Shown: positions 34,361-46,527 of the stretch, piece by piece
How the letters are laid out: each line of letters begins with the position of its first letter
How positions within the stretch are numbered: the stretch's first letter is position 1
DNA from: Pleurodeles waltl
Taxonomy: Eukaryota; Chordata; Amphibia; Caudata; Salamandridae
Direction of reading: 5' to 3'
NCBI RefSeq assembly: GCF_031143425.1
Contig: NC_090441.1
Location: 219,600,928 to 219,664,927, forward strand
DNA: 64,000 bases
The notes under the pieces: generated by a model
Seen by the model: the letters and a program-made list of their open reading frames with translations, nothing else
Databases searched by the model: none
What the model was told of the DNA's origin: nothing
Translations under genes and position numbers: made by a program

Positions 34361-35974
34361 TGTAGGAAAGTTCCATCTTGCCTGGCATGTTACCCCCATT
34401 TTTCACTGTATATATGTTGTTTTAGTTGTATGTGTCACTGGGACCCTGTTCTCCAGGGCCCCAGTGCTCATAAGTGTGCCTGAATGTGTTACCTGTGTAG
34501 TGACTAACTGTCTCACTGAGGCTCTGCTAATCAGAACCTCAGTGGTTATGCTCTCTCATTTCTTTCAAATTGTCACTAACAGGCTAGTGACCAATTTTAC
34601 CAATTTACATTGGCTTACTGGAACACCCTTATAATTCCCTAGTATATGGTACTGAGGTACCCAGGGTATTGGGGTTCCAGGAGATCCCTATGGGCTGCAG
34701 CATTTCTTTTGCCACCCATATGGAGCTCTGACAATTCTTTCACAGGCCTGCCACTGCAGCCTGAGTGAAATAACGTCCACGTTATTTCACAGCCATTTTA
34801 CACTGCACTTAAGTAACTTATAAGTCACCTATATGTCTAACCTTTACCTGGTAAAGGTTAGGTGCAAAGTTACTTAGTGTGAGGGCACCCTGGCACTAGC
34901 CAAGGTGCCCCCACATTGTTCAGGGCCAATTCCCTGAACTTTGTGAGTGCGGGGACACCATTACACGCGTGCACTATATATAGGTCACTACCTATATGTA
35001 GCTTCACAATGGTAACTCCGAATATGGCCATGTAACATGTCTAAGATCATGGAATTGCCCCCTCTATGCCATCCTGGCATTATTGGTACAATTCCATGAT
35101 CCCAGTGGTCTGTAGCACAGACCCTTGTACTGCCAAACTGCCTTTCCTGGGGTTTCACTGCTGCTGCTGCCAACCCCTCAGACAGGTTTCTGCCCCCCTG
35201 GGGTCAAGCCAGGCTTGTCCCAGGATGGCAGAACAAAGGACTTCCTCTGAGAGAGGGTGTTACACCCTCTCCCTTTGGAAAATGGTGTGAAGGCAGAGGA
35301 GGAGTAGCCTCCCCCAGCCTCTGGAAATGCTTTCTTGGGCAAAGATGTGCCCAATTCTGCATAAGCCAGTCTACACCGGTTCAGGGACCCCTTAGCCCCT
35401 GCTCTGGCGCGAAACTGGACAAAGGAAAGGGGAGTGACCACTCCCCTGACCTGCACCTCCCCTGGGAGGTGTCTAGAGCTCCTCCAGTGTGCTCCAGACC
35501 TCTGCCATTTTGGAAACAGAGGTGCTGCCAGCACACTGGACTGCTCTTAGTGGCCAGTGCCACCAGGTGACGTCAGAGACTCCTTCTGATAGGCTCCTTC
35601 AGGTGTTAGTAGCCTATCCTCTCTCCTAAGTAGCCAAACCCTCTTTTCTGGCTATTTAGGGTCTCTGTCTCTGGGGAAACTTTAGATAACGAATGCAAGA
35701 GCTCATCAGAGTTCCTCTGCATCTCTCTCTTCACCTTCTGCCAAGGAATCGACTGCTGACCGCGCTGGAAGCCTGCAAAACTGCAACATAGTAGCAAAAA
35801 CGACTACTGCAACTCTGTAACGCTGATCCTGCCGCCTTCTCGACTGTTTTCCTGGTGGTGCATGCTGTGGGGGTAGTCTGCCTCCTCTCTGCACTAGAAG
35901 CTCCGAAGAAATCTCCCGTGGGTCGACGGAATCTTCCCCCTGCTACCGCAGGCACCAAAAAGCTGCATTACTGG
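34361..35974 (+). repeat. truncated 3' LTR of element 2
   Basis: The first 1614 bp match 26076 onwards closely. The match ends after AAGCTGCATTACTGG, about 54% into the LTR, where family C sequence starts. Confidence 0.9.
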
Positions 35975-37088
35975 TGTAAGGAAATGCCTCCTTGGCATGG
36001 TTACCCCCTGCCTTTTTGCCTTTGCTGATGCTATGTTTTGAATTGAAAGTGTGCTGAGGCCTGCTAACTAGGCCCCAGCACCAGTGTTCTTTCCCTAACC
36101 TGTACTTTTGTATACACAATTGGCACACCCTGGCATCCAGATAAGTCCCTTGTAACTGGTACCCCTGGTACCAAGGGCCCTGATGCCAGGGAAGGTCTCT
36201 AAGGGATGCAGCATGTCTTAAGCCACCCTAGAGACCCTCCACTCAGCACAGATACACTGCTTACCAGCTTGTGTGTGCTAGTGAGAACAAAATGAGTAAG
36301 TCGACATGGCACTCCCCTAAGGGTGCCATGCCAGCCTCTCACTGCCTATGCAGTATAGGTAAGACACCCCTCTAGCAGGCCTTACAGCCCTAAGGCAGGG
36401 TGCACTATACCATAGGTGAGGGCACCAGTGCATGAGCACTGTGCCCCTACAGTGTTAAGCCAAACCTTAGACATTGTAAGTGCAGGGTAGCCATAAGAGT
36501 ATATGGTCTGGGAGTCTGTCAAACATGAACTCCACAGCACCATAATGGCTACACTGAAAACTGGGAAGTTTGGTATCAAACTTCTCAGCACAATAAATGC
36601 ACACTGATGCCAGTGTACATTTTATTGTAACATACACCCCAGAGGGCACCTTAGAGGTGCCCCCTGAAACTTAACCAACTATCTGTGTAGGCTGACTGGT
36701 TCCAGCAGCCTGCAACACTAGAGACATGTTGCTGGCCCCATGGGGAGAGTGCCTTTGTCACTCTGAGGCCAGTAACAAAGCCTGCACTGGGTGGAGATGC
36801 TAACACCTCCCCCAGGCAGGAGCTGTAACACCTGGCGGTGAGCCTCAAAGGCTCACCCCTTTGTCACAGCACCGCAGGACACTCCAGCTAGTGGAGTTGC
36901 CCGCCCCCTCCGGCCACGGTTCCCACTTTTGGCGGCAAGGCCGGAGGAAACAAAGAAAACAACAAGGAGGAGTCACTGACCAGTCAGGACAGCCCCTAAG
37001 GTGTCCTGAGCTGAAGTGACTCTAACTTTTAGAGATCCTCCATCTTGCAGATGGAGGATTCCCCCAATAGGATTAGGGATGTGACCCC
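35975..37088 (+). repeat. partial LTR of a different family (C)
   Basis: Starts TGTAAGGAAATGCCTCCTTG and resembles the other LTRs only in layout. It has many perfect hairpins (for example TGGCAC...GTGCCA, and ATCCTCCATCT/AGATGGAGGAT near 37035). It breaks off at 37088, directly joined to Gypsy pol, so the 3' part of the LTR and the gag are missing. Confidence 0.75.
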
Positions 37089-38909
37089 CTCAAAGGTATG
37101 ATAATGGGACTCTCTGAAAAACTCAGGAGGGGATGGGATGTCCTGTTACAATTCCTCCTTTTTGCCTACAGGGAGGTACCCCAGAAAGGAGTGGGCCACA
37201 GGCCCTTTCATCTCCTTTTTGGCCACCCTGTTAGGGGTCCATTAGCTCTTGTGAAAGAGGGGTAGGAGCAACCCTTGAAGCCCCCAAAACAAGATATAGT
37301 GCATTATGTACTTGGCTTAAGATCTAGAATGGCTGAGTACATGAAAAAGGCCACTGAAAGCCTTCAGGCAAGCCAAGAGTTACAGAAACAATGGCACGAC
37401 CAGAAGTCTGTCCTGACAGTGTACCAACCAGGACAGAAGGTGTGGGTACTGGAGCCGGTGGCACCCAGAGCACTCCGGGACAAATGGAGTGTACCACACA
37501 TTATAGTGGAGAAAAAGGGTGAGGTCACTTATTTAGTTGACCTAGGCACTCCTAGAAGTCCTCTTAGAGTACTTCATGTGAACCGCCTGAAGCACTACTA
37601 TGACAGGGCTGACTTAACCCTGGTCATGGGCACTGATGAGGGACAGGAAGAAGAGAGTGACCCTCTCCCTGATCTCTTCTCCAAAACCGCAGCTGATGGC
37701 TCAGTGGAAGGAGTTATCCTTGCAGACTGCTTCATGAGGAGAAGAAGGAAGACTGCAGGAACCTCTTCGGTCAACTTTCTGAGTTCTTTTCTATGACACC
37801 TGGTCAGACTACATGATGTGAATACACCATTGATACTGGAGACAGTTTACCTGTCAAAAGTAAGATTTATAGGCAGCCTGACCATGTCAGAGATTGCATT
37901 AAATCAGAAGTTCAGAAAATGCTTGACCTAGGAGTGACTTTGATAGCCCCTGGGCCAGCCCAGTGATGCTTGTTCCCAAACCTCATTCTGAGAATGGAAA
38001 AAAAGAGATGAGGCTCTGTGGAGATTACAGAGGGCTCAACACAGTCACAAAGACTGATGCTCACCCTATACCCAGGGTAGATGAGCTCATAGATACCTTG
38101 GCATCTGTCAAGTATCTCAGCACTTTTGATTTGACTGCAGGGTATTCACAGATCAAACTATCAGAAGATGCTTTCTCTACCATTGGTGGGCATTATCAGT
38201 TTACTGCTATGCCCTTTGGTTTGAAGAATGCACCTACCACTTTTTAGAGGTTGGTGAACACAGTCCTCCAAGGTCTGGAAAGCTTTTAGTGCAGCACATC
38301 TTGATGATATTGGTGTCTTAAGATCCACCTGGGATGGCCACCTGGTCCACCTATAGAAAGTTTTGGAGGCCCTGTAAAAGGCAGACCTCACTATCAAGGC
38401 CTAAAAGTGCCAGATAGGGCAGGGGAAGGTTTATCTGGGACACCTGGTTGGTGGAGAACAGATTGAACCACTGCAGGGGAAAGTCCAGACTATTTTAGAC
38501 TGGTCTCCCCCTACTACTCAAACCCAGGTCAGAGCCTTTATTGGTCTCACTGGGTACTACAGGAGGTTCATTAAGAACTATGGCTCCATTGTTGCGCCTC
38601 TTAATCACCTCACTTCCAAGAAAATGCCCAAGAAGGTATTATGGACAGCCAGCTGTCAAAAGGCTTTTGTGGAGCTTAAGCAGGCTATGTGTACTGCACC
38701 TGTCCTGAAAAGCCCAAACAATTCTAAGAAGTTCATTGTCCAGACAGATGCTTCTGAGGTAGGGTTTGGGGCAGTGTTATCACAACTAAACTCAGAGGGC
38801 CAGGATCAACCTGTTGCTTTTAATAGTAGAAGGTTGACACCTAGAGAAAAGCGTTGGTCAGCCATAGAGAGGGAGGCCTTTGCAGTGGTCTGGGCCCTGA
38901 AGAAGCTAA
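37089..38909 (+). pseudogene. decayed Gmr1-type pol, left part
   Basis: Starts within the integrase core, just after the catalytic glutamate (LKGMIMGLSEKL). It continues through the integrase C-terminus, RT and RNase H to ALKKL. Damage includes a stop at about 37263, a frame change near 37740-37960, a small in-frame deletion before FSTIGGHYQ, and several stops at 38240-38410. The D-D of the RT catalytic motif can still be recognised. The remainder is at 42389-42597. Confidence 0.88.
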
Positions 38910-38935
38910 GGGCCAGATGTAGGTAGGAAAAAATT

Positions 38936-39130
38936 AGCGAGTCAGAAATTGCGAGTCGTTGCGACTCGCAATTTCCGACTCGCTAAATGGTATCCAAGAA
39001 GAAAAAGCGACTTCATTTTGCGACTCGCAAATGGAGTCGCACCGCAGATTGCGAGTCCGCTGTTGGAGAGGTCGCTTTTTGCGACCGCGCTAAAAACTAA
39101 CATGCACATTGCGAGTGGGTGTCGCAAATT
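38936..39130. repeat. left subterminal repeats of Harbinger 1
   Basis: Multiple copies of GCGAGTC, GACTCGCAA and AATTGCGA in both orientations, matched by a similar cluster at 42155-42372. They may be binding sites of the element's own proteins. Confidence 0.7.
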
Positions 39131-39298
39131 GCCACTGTGCTGTAAATTGAATGCAGGTGCAGCAGAACACTCTGGAAAACACTTCCTGGCCCCTGATGAT
39201 GACATCACAGCCAGGAAGTTTACTAATACACCTGGGAGGAGGGAGGACCACACCCATTTTAAACTGCTGAACTGCAAACAGGAGGAACAGCAGCTACC

Positions 39299-40761
39299 AT
39301 GGCAGACACTCCTAGAAAGCGCAAATTGAAATTTGCAGAAAAAGAACTGGAGGTGCTGACTGAGGAATGCTGCCAGCACCATGAATAACTTTTTAGGAGG
39401 GCAGCCCTCAGTGTGCCAGAGGTAAAAAAGAAAAGGATTTGGGCTGAAATACAGGACAAGGTCAACTCCATGGGTGTGAGCCACCGGAGTATCGAAGAAT
39501 TGAAGAAACAGTGGTATGACCTGCGCTCCCGGACCAAGGAGAGGGTGGCAGAGCGGCTCCGGGAGATGAGGGGCACTGGAGGGGGACCATCCACTATACC
39601 ACCACCCACACCCCTGGAGGAAAGAGTGGAGGAGACCTTGGAGCCAGAGGCAGTGTGCGGGATGGGAGAGCTGGACACGTCAGAGCCAGGACCATCAACC
39701 GGTGAGTACCATGAGACATGCATGTACACCCATATCTGCCATACCCCCACCCACCGTGTACACAGCAGCACGAACAACCAGAATTGCTCCATTTCAGAGT
39801 AGCAACCACCTGCATGGTGCATTATGGGCAATGTAGTCAAGTAGGCAGTTGATAGGCAACAGTTTATTTGGAAGTAGATAACAGATGGCAGATACTGACA
39901 GTGTGTTCCCTATGTCCCACAAGTCTCCCACACGACACCACCTCCAGCCATAGCATCCAGGGGCCACAGGTCAGCCACCAGCCTGCACAGGACTCAGGAC
40001 CAGCCACCACAGGGACCTGCACCACCCAAACACAGTCCCCTCCTGATGCACCAGTGGCCATACTGGTGAGTGAGCCAGCACCTGGTCCCAGCCACTGTGC
40101 CGGTGTACAGGACACAGAGCCTCCACTGCGTCGCAGGCAACGTCTAAATGTCCCTACAGTGCCACAGGCTGAGTCAGGGGACGCATCCATGTCGGCCGCC
40201 AAGGCTGCACTCCTACGTGGTCAGCGCCTGCAGACATGGGAGATAAGGAACATATCAGGGGCCATGCGGTGCATGGAACAGAACCAGAACACAGGGCTGC
40301 AACTGGTACACACAGAGCTGCAACAACTAAATACCCATGTTGGCGACCTTGCGCTCTCAATGAGACAACTGGTGTCTGAACTCATCACTGAGAGAGAGGG
40401 TGCAAGGCACCGTGACAGGCAGCTCATCCACCGGCTGGACCGCATGTCTGCCTCCATCGTCAGGCTGGCAGTGAACACCTCTGGCCTGTCACGGCGCACG
40501 GTCAGCCTCCAGGTGGACATGGGCCACTTTGCCAGTGATGTGGCACGTGGGCTGGGACGTCTCAGCCACACAGTAGATCTCATGGAGGCACGACAGGTGG
40601 CTAGGGGTGCGGCAGACACGCCGCAGGACAGCGAGGAGGGCTCCACCGTTAGCAGTGTCTCAGCCAGTGACACCAGGGTGTTGCGCAGTGGTAGCGCAAG
40701 GCAGGGCACTGCTGACACACCAGGAATCAGCCATGCTGGGCGAGGCCGGCGTAGAGTGTGA
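39299..40761 (+). pseudogene. Harbinger 1 Myb/SANT-like DNA-binding protein, one early stop
   Basis: ATG 39299 begins a basic start (MADTPRKRKLKF), then a trihelix of the Myb/SANT-like type (KRIWAEIQDKVN, IEELKKQWYDLRSR). A TAA at 39386-39388 interrupts it after 29 codons. A donor-like CCG|GTGAGT at about 39702 and an acceptor-like CCCACAAG near 39915 suggest one intron. The second exon is open to 40761 and ends GRGRRRV, with a helical middle section. In Harbinger elements such a partner protein helps carry the transposase to the DNA ends. Without the early stop the gene looks complete. Confidence 0.72.
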
Positions 40762-40957
40762 GCTACGCACTGTCCTTGAGTAGAGGCACATGAGGTTAAT
40801 GTGTCCTCATGCCAGGTGGACTTTTACAACCCCTGAACTGTAGTTTATGTATATAGTTTTTTTGGTGCACATTATTAAGTTCCTTGTTTGTTCCACTTCA
40901 CACCTGGACTCTTTGTGTGTGACATTAGTGAGTGTGGTGACAGTTAGCACGTACCTT

Positions 40958-42055
40958 TCAAAGGTGGCGATGTGGTAGCTCTTGCTCGTCATCCTCCGAA
41001 TCTGGGTCTTCTGGGGTGAGAGGTAGCCCACGTCTGGTGGCAATGTTGTGCAGTATAGCGCATGCGCCAACGTTCTTGAAAGCTGTTATTGGGGTATACT
41101 GGAGGGCACCTCCACTTCTGTGGAGGCATCTGAATCTTGCCTTCAGCAGTCCAAAGGTCCTCTCTATGATATTTCGGGTCCTCCTATGTGCACTGTGGTA
41201 TCTCCTCTCTATCTCATTGCTGGGTGTTAAGTACGGGGAAAGTATCCATGGTCGTAGTGCATATGCATTGTCACCTGTTTGGCACAAAATGTACAATGTT
41301 AGCTGGGCATTGATGGGTTCCACATTGACCTGTGTGTATGTCTTCAAGGTGTATTCAGCTATACCTAGGAGGTATCTGTCTCCAAACTCCCCACGTTCTA
41401 GGCGTATCCCACTGTGCCTGAAAATGTAGGAGTCATGTGTGCTCCCTGGAAATTTGGCAACCATGTCAGTGATAACATAATGGGCGTCACATACCACCTG
41501 GATGTTCAGTGAGTGGGTACACTTCTGGTTGCGGAACAGATATTCCAGATTTGCAGGAGGGCATATTTGTATATGTGTCCCGTCTACACACCCTATGACA
41601 TGGGTGAAGTTGGCAATCCTGTGGAATTCCAACTTGGTGCTGTTGATTTCTGCCTCATTCCAGGGTAGGTATATGTATCTGGACATGTGTGTGAGTATGG
41701 CATCTAGGAATGCTCTGAAGAACCGTGAGAGTGCACTTTGGGATACCCCACCTGCCACGGCAATGACCCCCTGATAGCTACCCGAGGCCAAGAGGTGCAG
41801 TGAGCATAGCACTTGCACATGTGTGGGGATGGCGCAGCTGCGCACAGTCTGGCGTTGAAGCTACGGATTGAGTAGATCTATTAAATCTAGTATTGCTGCA
41901 CTGCTAAGTCTGTATTTATCATAGATCTCCTCCTCAGTTTGTTGGAAAAGTGTCTGCCTGGTTCTGTATATCTTCTCCTGTCTCTGGCTCCTCCTCCTCA
42001 TCTGCTGTGCAGCGTGGGCTCTCCTCCTCCTTGCTATCACATATATCTCTGCCAT
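40958..42055 (-). pseudogene. Harbinger 1 transposase (HARBI1-type DDE nuclease), one stop
   Basis: Reads from ATG 42055 (MAEIYVIARRRR) in a single phase to 40958, interrupted by one TAG at 41861-41863. It has an N-terminal helical region with LSSAAILDLIDLL, and then the DDE nuclease: D in GCVDGTHI, D in FPGSTHDSYIF and E in IERTFGLLK. It ends in an acidic tail (PEDPDSEDDEQELP). About 365 codons is the usual size for the family. The single stop is the only visible lesion. Confidence 0.88.
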
Positions 42056-42388
42056 CTTGAGTAACCCAGGTGCCTTCTGGGTCTCCTTTTATACTTTGGT
42101 TCTGGTTACCACCTGCTCTGAGTTAGTGGTAAATTGGAAGTGCAAAATGGGCTTTTTGCGACTAGTCGCAATTTGCGAGTGGCTATTGCATTTGGTTTGC
42201 GACTCGCAAATTGCGACTTCCTATTTGCAGGTCGCAAAACAGGGTCGGTATTTTTGCGAGTCGGTAATGGCTTGCGTCGCATTTTGCGAGTCGGAAATGG
42301 GATTTTTGCATCCCGTTTCCGATTATGCGGGGTCGCAAATTGCGATTCGGAACATTTGCGACTCGCAAAAGTTTGCTACATCTGGCCC

Positions 42389-42597
42389 TAAGACCCTACT
42401 TGTTTGGGACTCACTTCATAGTTCAGACAGACCACAAACCTCTCTTATGGTGAAAACAAATTAAGGGTAAAAACCCTAAATTGTTGAGGTGGTCCATTTC
42501 CCTACAGGGGATGGACTTTACAGTGGAACATAGACCTGGTAGTAACCACTCCAATGCAGATGGACTCTCCAGATATTTCCAGTTAGACTAATGAAAT
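42389..42597 (+). pseudogene. decayed Gmr1-type pol, right part (end of RNase H)
   Basis: Continues the frame broken at 38909: RPYLFGTHF, TDHKPLL with a stop in place of a Trp codon, then RWSISLQGMDF and NADGLSRYF. It ends at the same position as the intact pol. Confidence 0.88.
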
Positions 42598-42854
42598 GAT
42601 GCAGCCCCTAGGGATCCCCTGGAACCCCAATGCCCTGGGTGCCTAGGTACCATATACTAGGGACTTATAAGAGGGCACCAGTATGCCAATTGTGGATGAA
42701 ATACTATGTTGAGAGTATCCAACAACCATTTTAAAGGAAGAGAGCATAACTACTGGGGTCCTGATTAGCAGGATCCCAGTAGACACAGTCAAGCACACTG
42801 ACATCAGGCAGAAAATGGGGGTAACCATGCCAAGAAAGAGGGTACTTTCCTACA
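42593..42854 (-). repeat. reversed LTR start fragment (family D)
   Basis: On the minus strand it starts TGTAGGAAAGTACCCTCTTT and covers the first 260 bp of an LTR, with an internal deletion relative to families A/B. It closely resembles the fragment at 24183-24328. It abuts the end of the decayed pol in the wrong orientation to be its 3' LTR. Confidence 0.75.
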
Positions 42855-43372
42855 CATGTCATAGAGTGGCATGTGATACAGTGCCATAGAGCTAAGTAGA
42901 TTAATGTACATTGAAGGTGCATATAGTGCAGAAGAGTGTTTTAGAGTGGAGGGGAGTCTCATGAAGTGGCACCTCATAGAGTACAGAAGAGTTGTTTGTC
43001 GTAGCGTGGCATCTTCTACAGTCTGTTACAGTTGAATGGCGGAGACTGGAGTGGCATAGAGACGTATAATAGAGTAGAATTGAGTAGTGTGTCATAGAGT
43101 ACAGTGGAGTATTATGGCATGGAGTGGCATTGAGGGAGTTGTGTAGAGTGCCATACAGAGAAGTACAGTGTTGTAGAGTGGTATAGAGTAGAGTACAGTG
43201 TTGTAGAGTGGAAGAGTAGAAAATGTAGTACAGTAGCATACAGTAGAGTGGAGTGGCATATAGTGAAGTTGCATATCATAAAGTGGCATGTTGTACACTG
43301 TCTTATAGTGTAGGGGTGTAGAGTGTAGTGGCATACAGTGTAGTGGCATGTTGTAGAATGGAGTGGCGTGTC
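42855..43372. repeat. GAGTGGAGT-type satellite island 2
   Basis: Degenerate array of words such as GTGGCATAGAGT, GTTGTAGAGTGG and GTACAGTG. It is the longest of the four islands. Confidence 0.82.
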
Positions 43373-43395
43373 ATGTAATGTAATGTAATGTAATT
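43373..43395 (-). repeat. ATTAC microsatellite tail of the LINE
   Basis: TAATG repeated four to five times on the plus strand at the 3' end of the LINE. Short repeated tails are used as primer-template register in this LINE group. Confidence 0.8.
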
Positions 43396-43803
43396 CGAGA
43401 TTTATAAAGCGCGTTCCTACTCAAAGAGTATCGAAGTGCTGGGAAGAAAGCACGTAGTAAAAAATAGACAGAGAATAAGAAAAATAACAGAAATAATGAA
43501 GATAGAAAAATATCCAATAGAAGAAACCTAAACAAACTAAATCCAGAGACCCTGATCTTGATGTACCAAAAAATTAACGAGGAAAGAGCCAGGTTTTCAC
43601 CATTTTCCTGAATTTCATATAGGCTGATTCTTGCCTAATATTCTGTGGGAGAGAGTTCTATCCTCTGGCTGCAGCTACTGTAAAATCTTTGTCTCCCTAT
43701 TTGGCTTTATGTGTGCGAGGGACCTGAATCAAGTGAGCTTGGGAAGACCTCAAGCTTCTTTTAGGTACATGAAGGAGGAGGCTGGAAGTCAGGTACCATG
43801 GTC

Positions 43804-45105
43804 CTATTCCATGAACTGCCTTAAAAGTAAGACAGAGCGACTTAAACTGGATACGCTGGCCACTGGTAAGCAATGTAATTTCCTAAGACTCTCTCTAACT
43901 GATATACATCGTGGGAGAATAAGAACCGCTCTGACAGCGGAATTCTGAACTAATTGGAGTCTTTTTATCAGCCCCTTATCCAGATTAAGGAACAGTGCAT
44001 TACAGTAGTCTATCTTGGACATTGCCAATGCCAGGATAGCAGATACTCTCCATTCATTTAACAGATAGGGGAAGATTTTTCTGAGCATTTTAATTGACCA
44101 TAAACTGATGTTTACCACATGATTAATCTGTTTTTTAAAAGTCAGATGTTCATCGAAGAAGATGCCTAGGTTTCTAGTAACAGTAGTGGGCACAGGGCAG
44201 TTACCACATTCAGAGGGCCACCACCGTGAGTTCCATAAATTCTTTCCAGGTCCAAAACATAAAACTTCAGTTTTGGTGGCATTCATTTTTAGCCAATTGG
44301 TCTTCATCCATTTACTCACTTCCACCATACAATTACTGAACTGATCTGCAACCTCCTCCCATGGCTGATTAATAGGAATAATAAGCTGGGAGTCATCAGC
44401 ATAGGAAGATGGAATAAAACCAAAAGTACGAATTAGACTAGCCAAAGGCGCTACATACACATTAAACAATATGGGGCTGAGGGAAGATCCCTGCGGAACC
44501 CCACATGGCAGAAGATAAGGTCTAGATTTGAAATCACCACAGCTAACTGTGGTCCATCTATTTGTAAGAAAAGACTTCAAAAGTTTAAGCGCCTTGTCCT
44601 TCAAACCCACATGATGCAAACAGGACATTAATAGTGTGGGAGAGATAGTGTTGAAGGCAGCGGATAAATCTAAAAGAACCAAAATGGCCCCCTTGCCTTC
44701 ATCAACCATCCTTCGAATAGTATCAGAGGATGAGATTAGGGTAGTTTCAGTACTATGCCCTTTTCTGAACCCGTATTGGGAGATATCAAGAGCATCCGCT
44801 TTTGTTAAAAACTCGATCAATTCAGAGTTAAAAATTATTTCTAGAATCTTTGCCAAAAACGGGAGACGTGCTATTGGCCGCAAATTACTCATGTCCTGAT
44901 TATCCCCCTCTGGTTTTTTCTTGAGGGGTACTACTATTGTTTCTTTCCAGATAGATGGGTACTCCCCAGACATAGCTACCTCTTGGTAAATGGGGACCAA
45001 CATCCGTGCCATTAAATCCGGAACCAAGTGAAAAATGGAAGGAGGACACGGATCCAGAGGGGAGCCCGATTTAATTTCAAGAATCTTTTTTTTAATAGTA
45101 TCCAT
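43804..45105 (-). pseudogene. LINE reverse transcriptase domain
   Basis: 433 codons open. It shows the LINE reverse transcriptase blocks in order: PISNL-like NLRPIA, YGFRKGHST, LVLLDLSAAFNTI, CGVPQGSSLSPILFN and the catalytic YADD (SSYADDSQL). A C-terminal region ends KLHCLPV. It should be one protein with the endonuclease, but that part is read in a different frame and joined at about 45030-45105, so this copy is frameshifted. Blocks and tail favour the L2/CR1 group. Confidence 0.88.
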
Positions 45106-46324
45106 AGAAGGGGTTGGAAATATGACATTAATGACTGGCCATCTGCTGTAGCGCTCTCTGTTATTATGGGTGGTAATACTTTGGGTATGATCTGGGTATC
45201 AAAGTTGCTATGTATTTGCAATATCTTATTTTCAAAATGAAAAGCAACTTTGTCACAGAAACCCTGAGAGTTTTCTAGACCAGCCGGCTTCATGGGCACA
45301 GTTAGGGCCTTAATAGTCTTAAAAAGTTCCCTGGGGGCATTAATAGCCTCCTTTACTTTGGTATTATAAAATTTAGATTTGGCCATACATTGTGCTGCTT
45401 TATAAGCCTTTAGAGTGGACTTAAGGGCCTCGCTTTCCTCAGGTACTGGATTAAGTTTCCACTGTCTTTCCTGCTGTTGATACTTTCTTTGAAGGAGTTT
45501 GAGGTCTTTTGTAAACCAAAGGTGACCTGGTTTCTTCTGACTATTGGGCCTTCTAATTACAGGGGGTACCATTTCTTCCATGGTCATTTCCACTCCTTTC
45601 AGAAAGCTGTCAATCAGGGGCAAGGCCATAGCTTTAGCCTTATTCCACCCAGCTTCTAAAGCTGGGCCTAAATCCTCTACTTTAACCTGTTTCCATAACC
45701 TGGCTACCTTGTTCGTTTCCACGTTAGCAGCCCCAACATTGTTTGAGGCGAGTTTAAATTTCAGCAGATGATGATCCGTCCAACTCAACTGTACCATGGT
45801 TATCTCCACCTGTTGAGTAGCTCGTGCAAACACCCCATCCAGAATATGCCCTGCAATATGGGTGGCCGACGAGACTCTAGAGGTCCAATCCAGGGCCTCC
45901 ATGAAGTCAATGAATTCACGGATCTTAGGAGTTGATGTCTCATCAAAGTGCATGTTAAAATCGCCCAATATCACAGCTTTTGCAGACAGAACCATAGGTT
46001 CTATCCACTTAGGCCAAGACTGTAAAAAATGTTTAGTCGGTCCTGGTGGACGATATATCAACAGCCCCTCTAGTAGTACCTCACTGTTTTGAGAAATTGT
46101 AAATGTCATTGACTCACATGAATCTGTTGAAAAAAACTAATGCATGTGCATGCCAACGTAGACCTATAGATAATGGCCAGACCCCCCCCCCCCCTGTTCT
46201 GAGGTCTATCAAGTCTGTGGAAGGTAAAACCTGATGGAGAGGCGACAATAAAGTCTGGGTCCGATTCTACTTTACCCCAGGTTTCAGTAATAAATAGACA
46301 ATCAATCTGACAATTATCAATCAT
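45012..46324 (-). pseudogene. LINE apurinic-type endonuclease and linker, frameshifted
   Basis: The N-terminus is at 46324-46106 with the ITETW motif. A frame change follows in the region after a run of 13 G on the coding strand (46182-46194). The rest is at 46109-45012 with the endonuclease blocks YRPPGP, ILGDFNMHFD and DHHLLKF, then a linker of about 200 residues. Upstream at about 46520-46370, a short CETC-containing stretch may be the end of ORF1. The protein would nick target DNA for target-primed reverse transcription. Confidence 0.82.
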
Positions 46325-46527
46325 CTTGCAGATTTCCTGTTTATGTTTGGGAAGGGACCTAGCATTTATTAAGGCATACTGAAACGGTAATTATGAAATG
46401 CCTTGTGTTTCATTTTTTTCTCTCCCAACCCTGTCGGCCTAATGTCTTGGTTTCTTACCTTTGTTGCATCTATAGGGACTTGAATAGCCCAATTACAGGT
46501 TTCACAGGTCCAAATAGATCCACCCTT

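Larger units (their letters stand above)
26076..35974 (+). mobile_element. Gypsy element 2 (family B), 3' LTR truncated
   Basis: 5' LTR 26076-29068 (2993 bp), internal region 29069-34360 and a partial 3' LTR 34361-35974. Gag-protease is frameshifted; integrase-RT-RNase H is one open frame. The element inserted in the gag of a family D copy. Its 3' LTR ends abruptly where an LTR of family C begins (35975). The rest of the LTR is not found in the window, so the right-hand target duplication cannot be tested. Confidence 0.9.
38910..42388. mobile_element. PIF/Harbinger transposon 1 (3479 bp)
   Basis: Terminal inverted repeats GGGCCAGATGTAG / CTACATCTGGCCC, flanked by the 3-bp target duplication TAA (38907-38909 and 42389-42391). 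Removing the element restores the RNase H reading of the host pol sequence. It carries a plus-strand Myb/SANT-like gene and a minus-strand DDE transposase, facing each other. The subterminal 250 bp on each side are dense in GCGACTCGCAAATTGCGA-type words in both orientations. Confidence 0.95.
43373..46527 (-). mobile_element. L2/CR1-type LINE, minus strand
   Basis: Carries an apurinic endonuclease and a reverse transcriptase on the minus strand. The 3' end is GCGCTTTATAAATCTCGAAT followed by about four ATTAC repeats (43373-43395), a tail like those of L2/CR1-group LINEs. The 5' limit is placed where GAGTGGAGT satellite resumes, at about 46527. Most of ORF1 is absent, so the copy is 5' truncated. 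I could not identify a target duplication. Confidence 0.85.

Noticed and set aside
35975..37088. Host single-copy DNA between element 2 and the pol fragment
   Set aside because: It starts with an LTR-type TG terminus and shares the hairpin-rich layout of the other LTRs.
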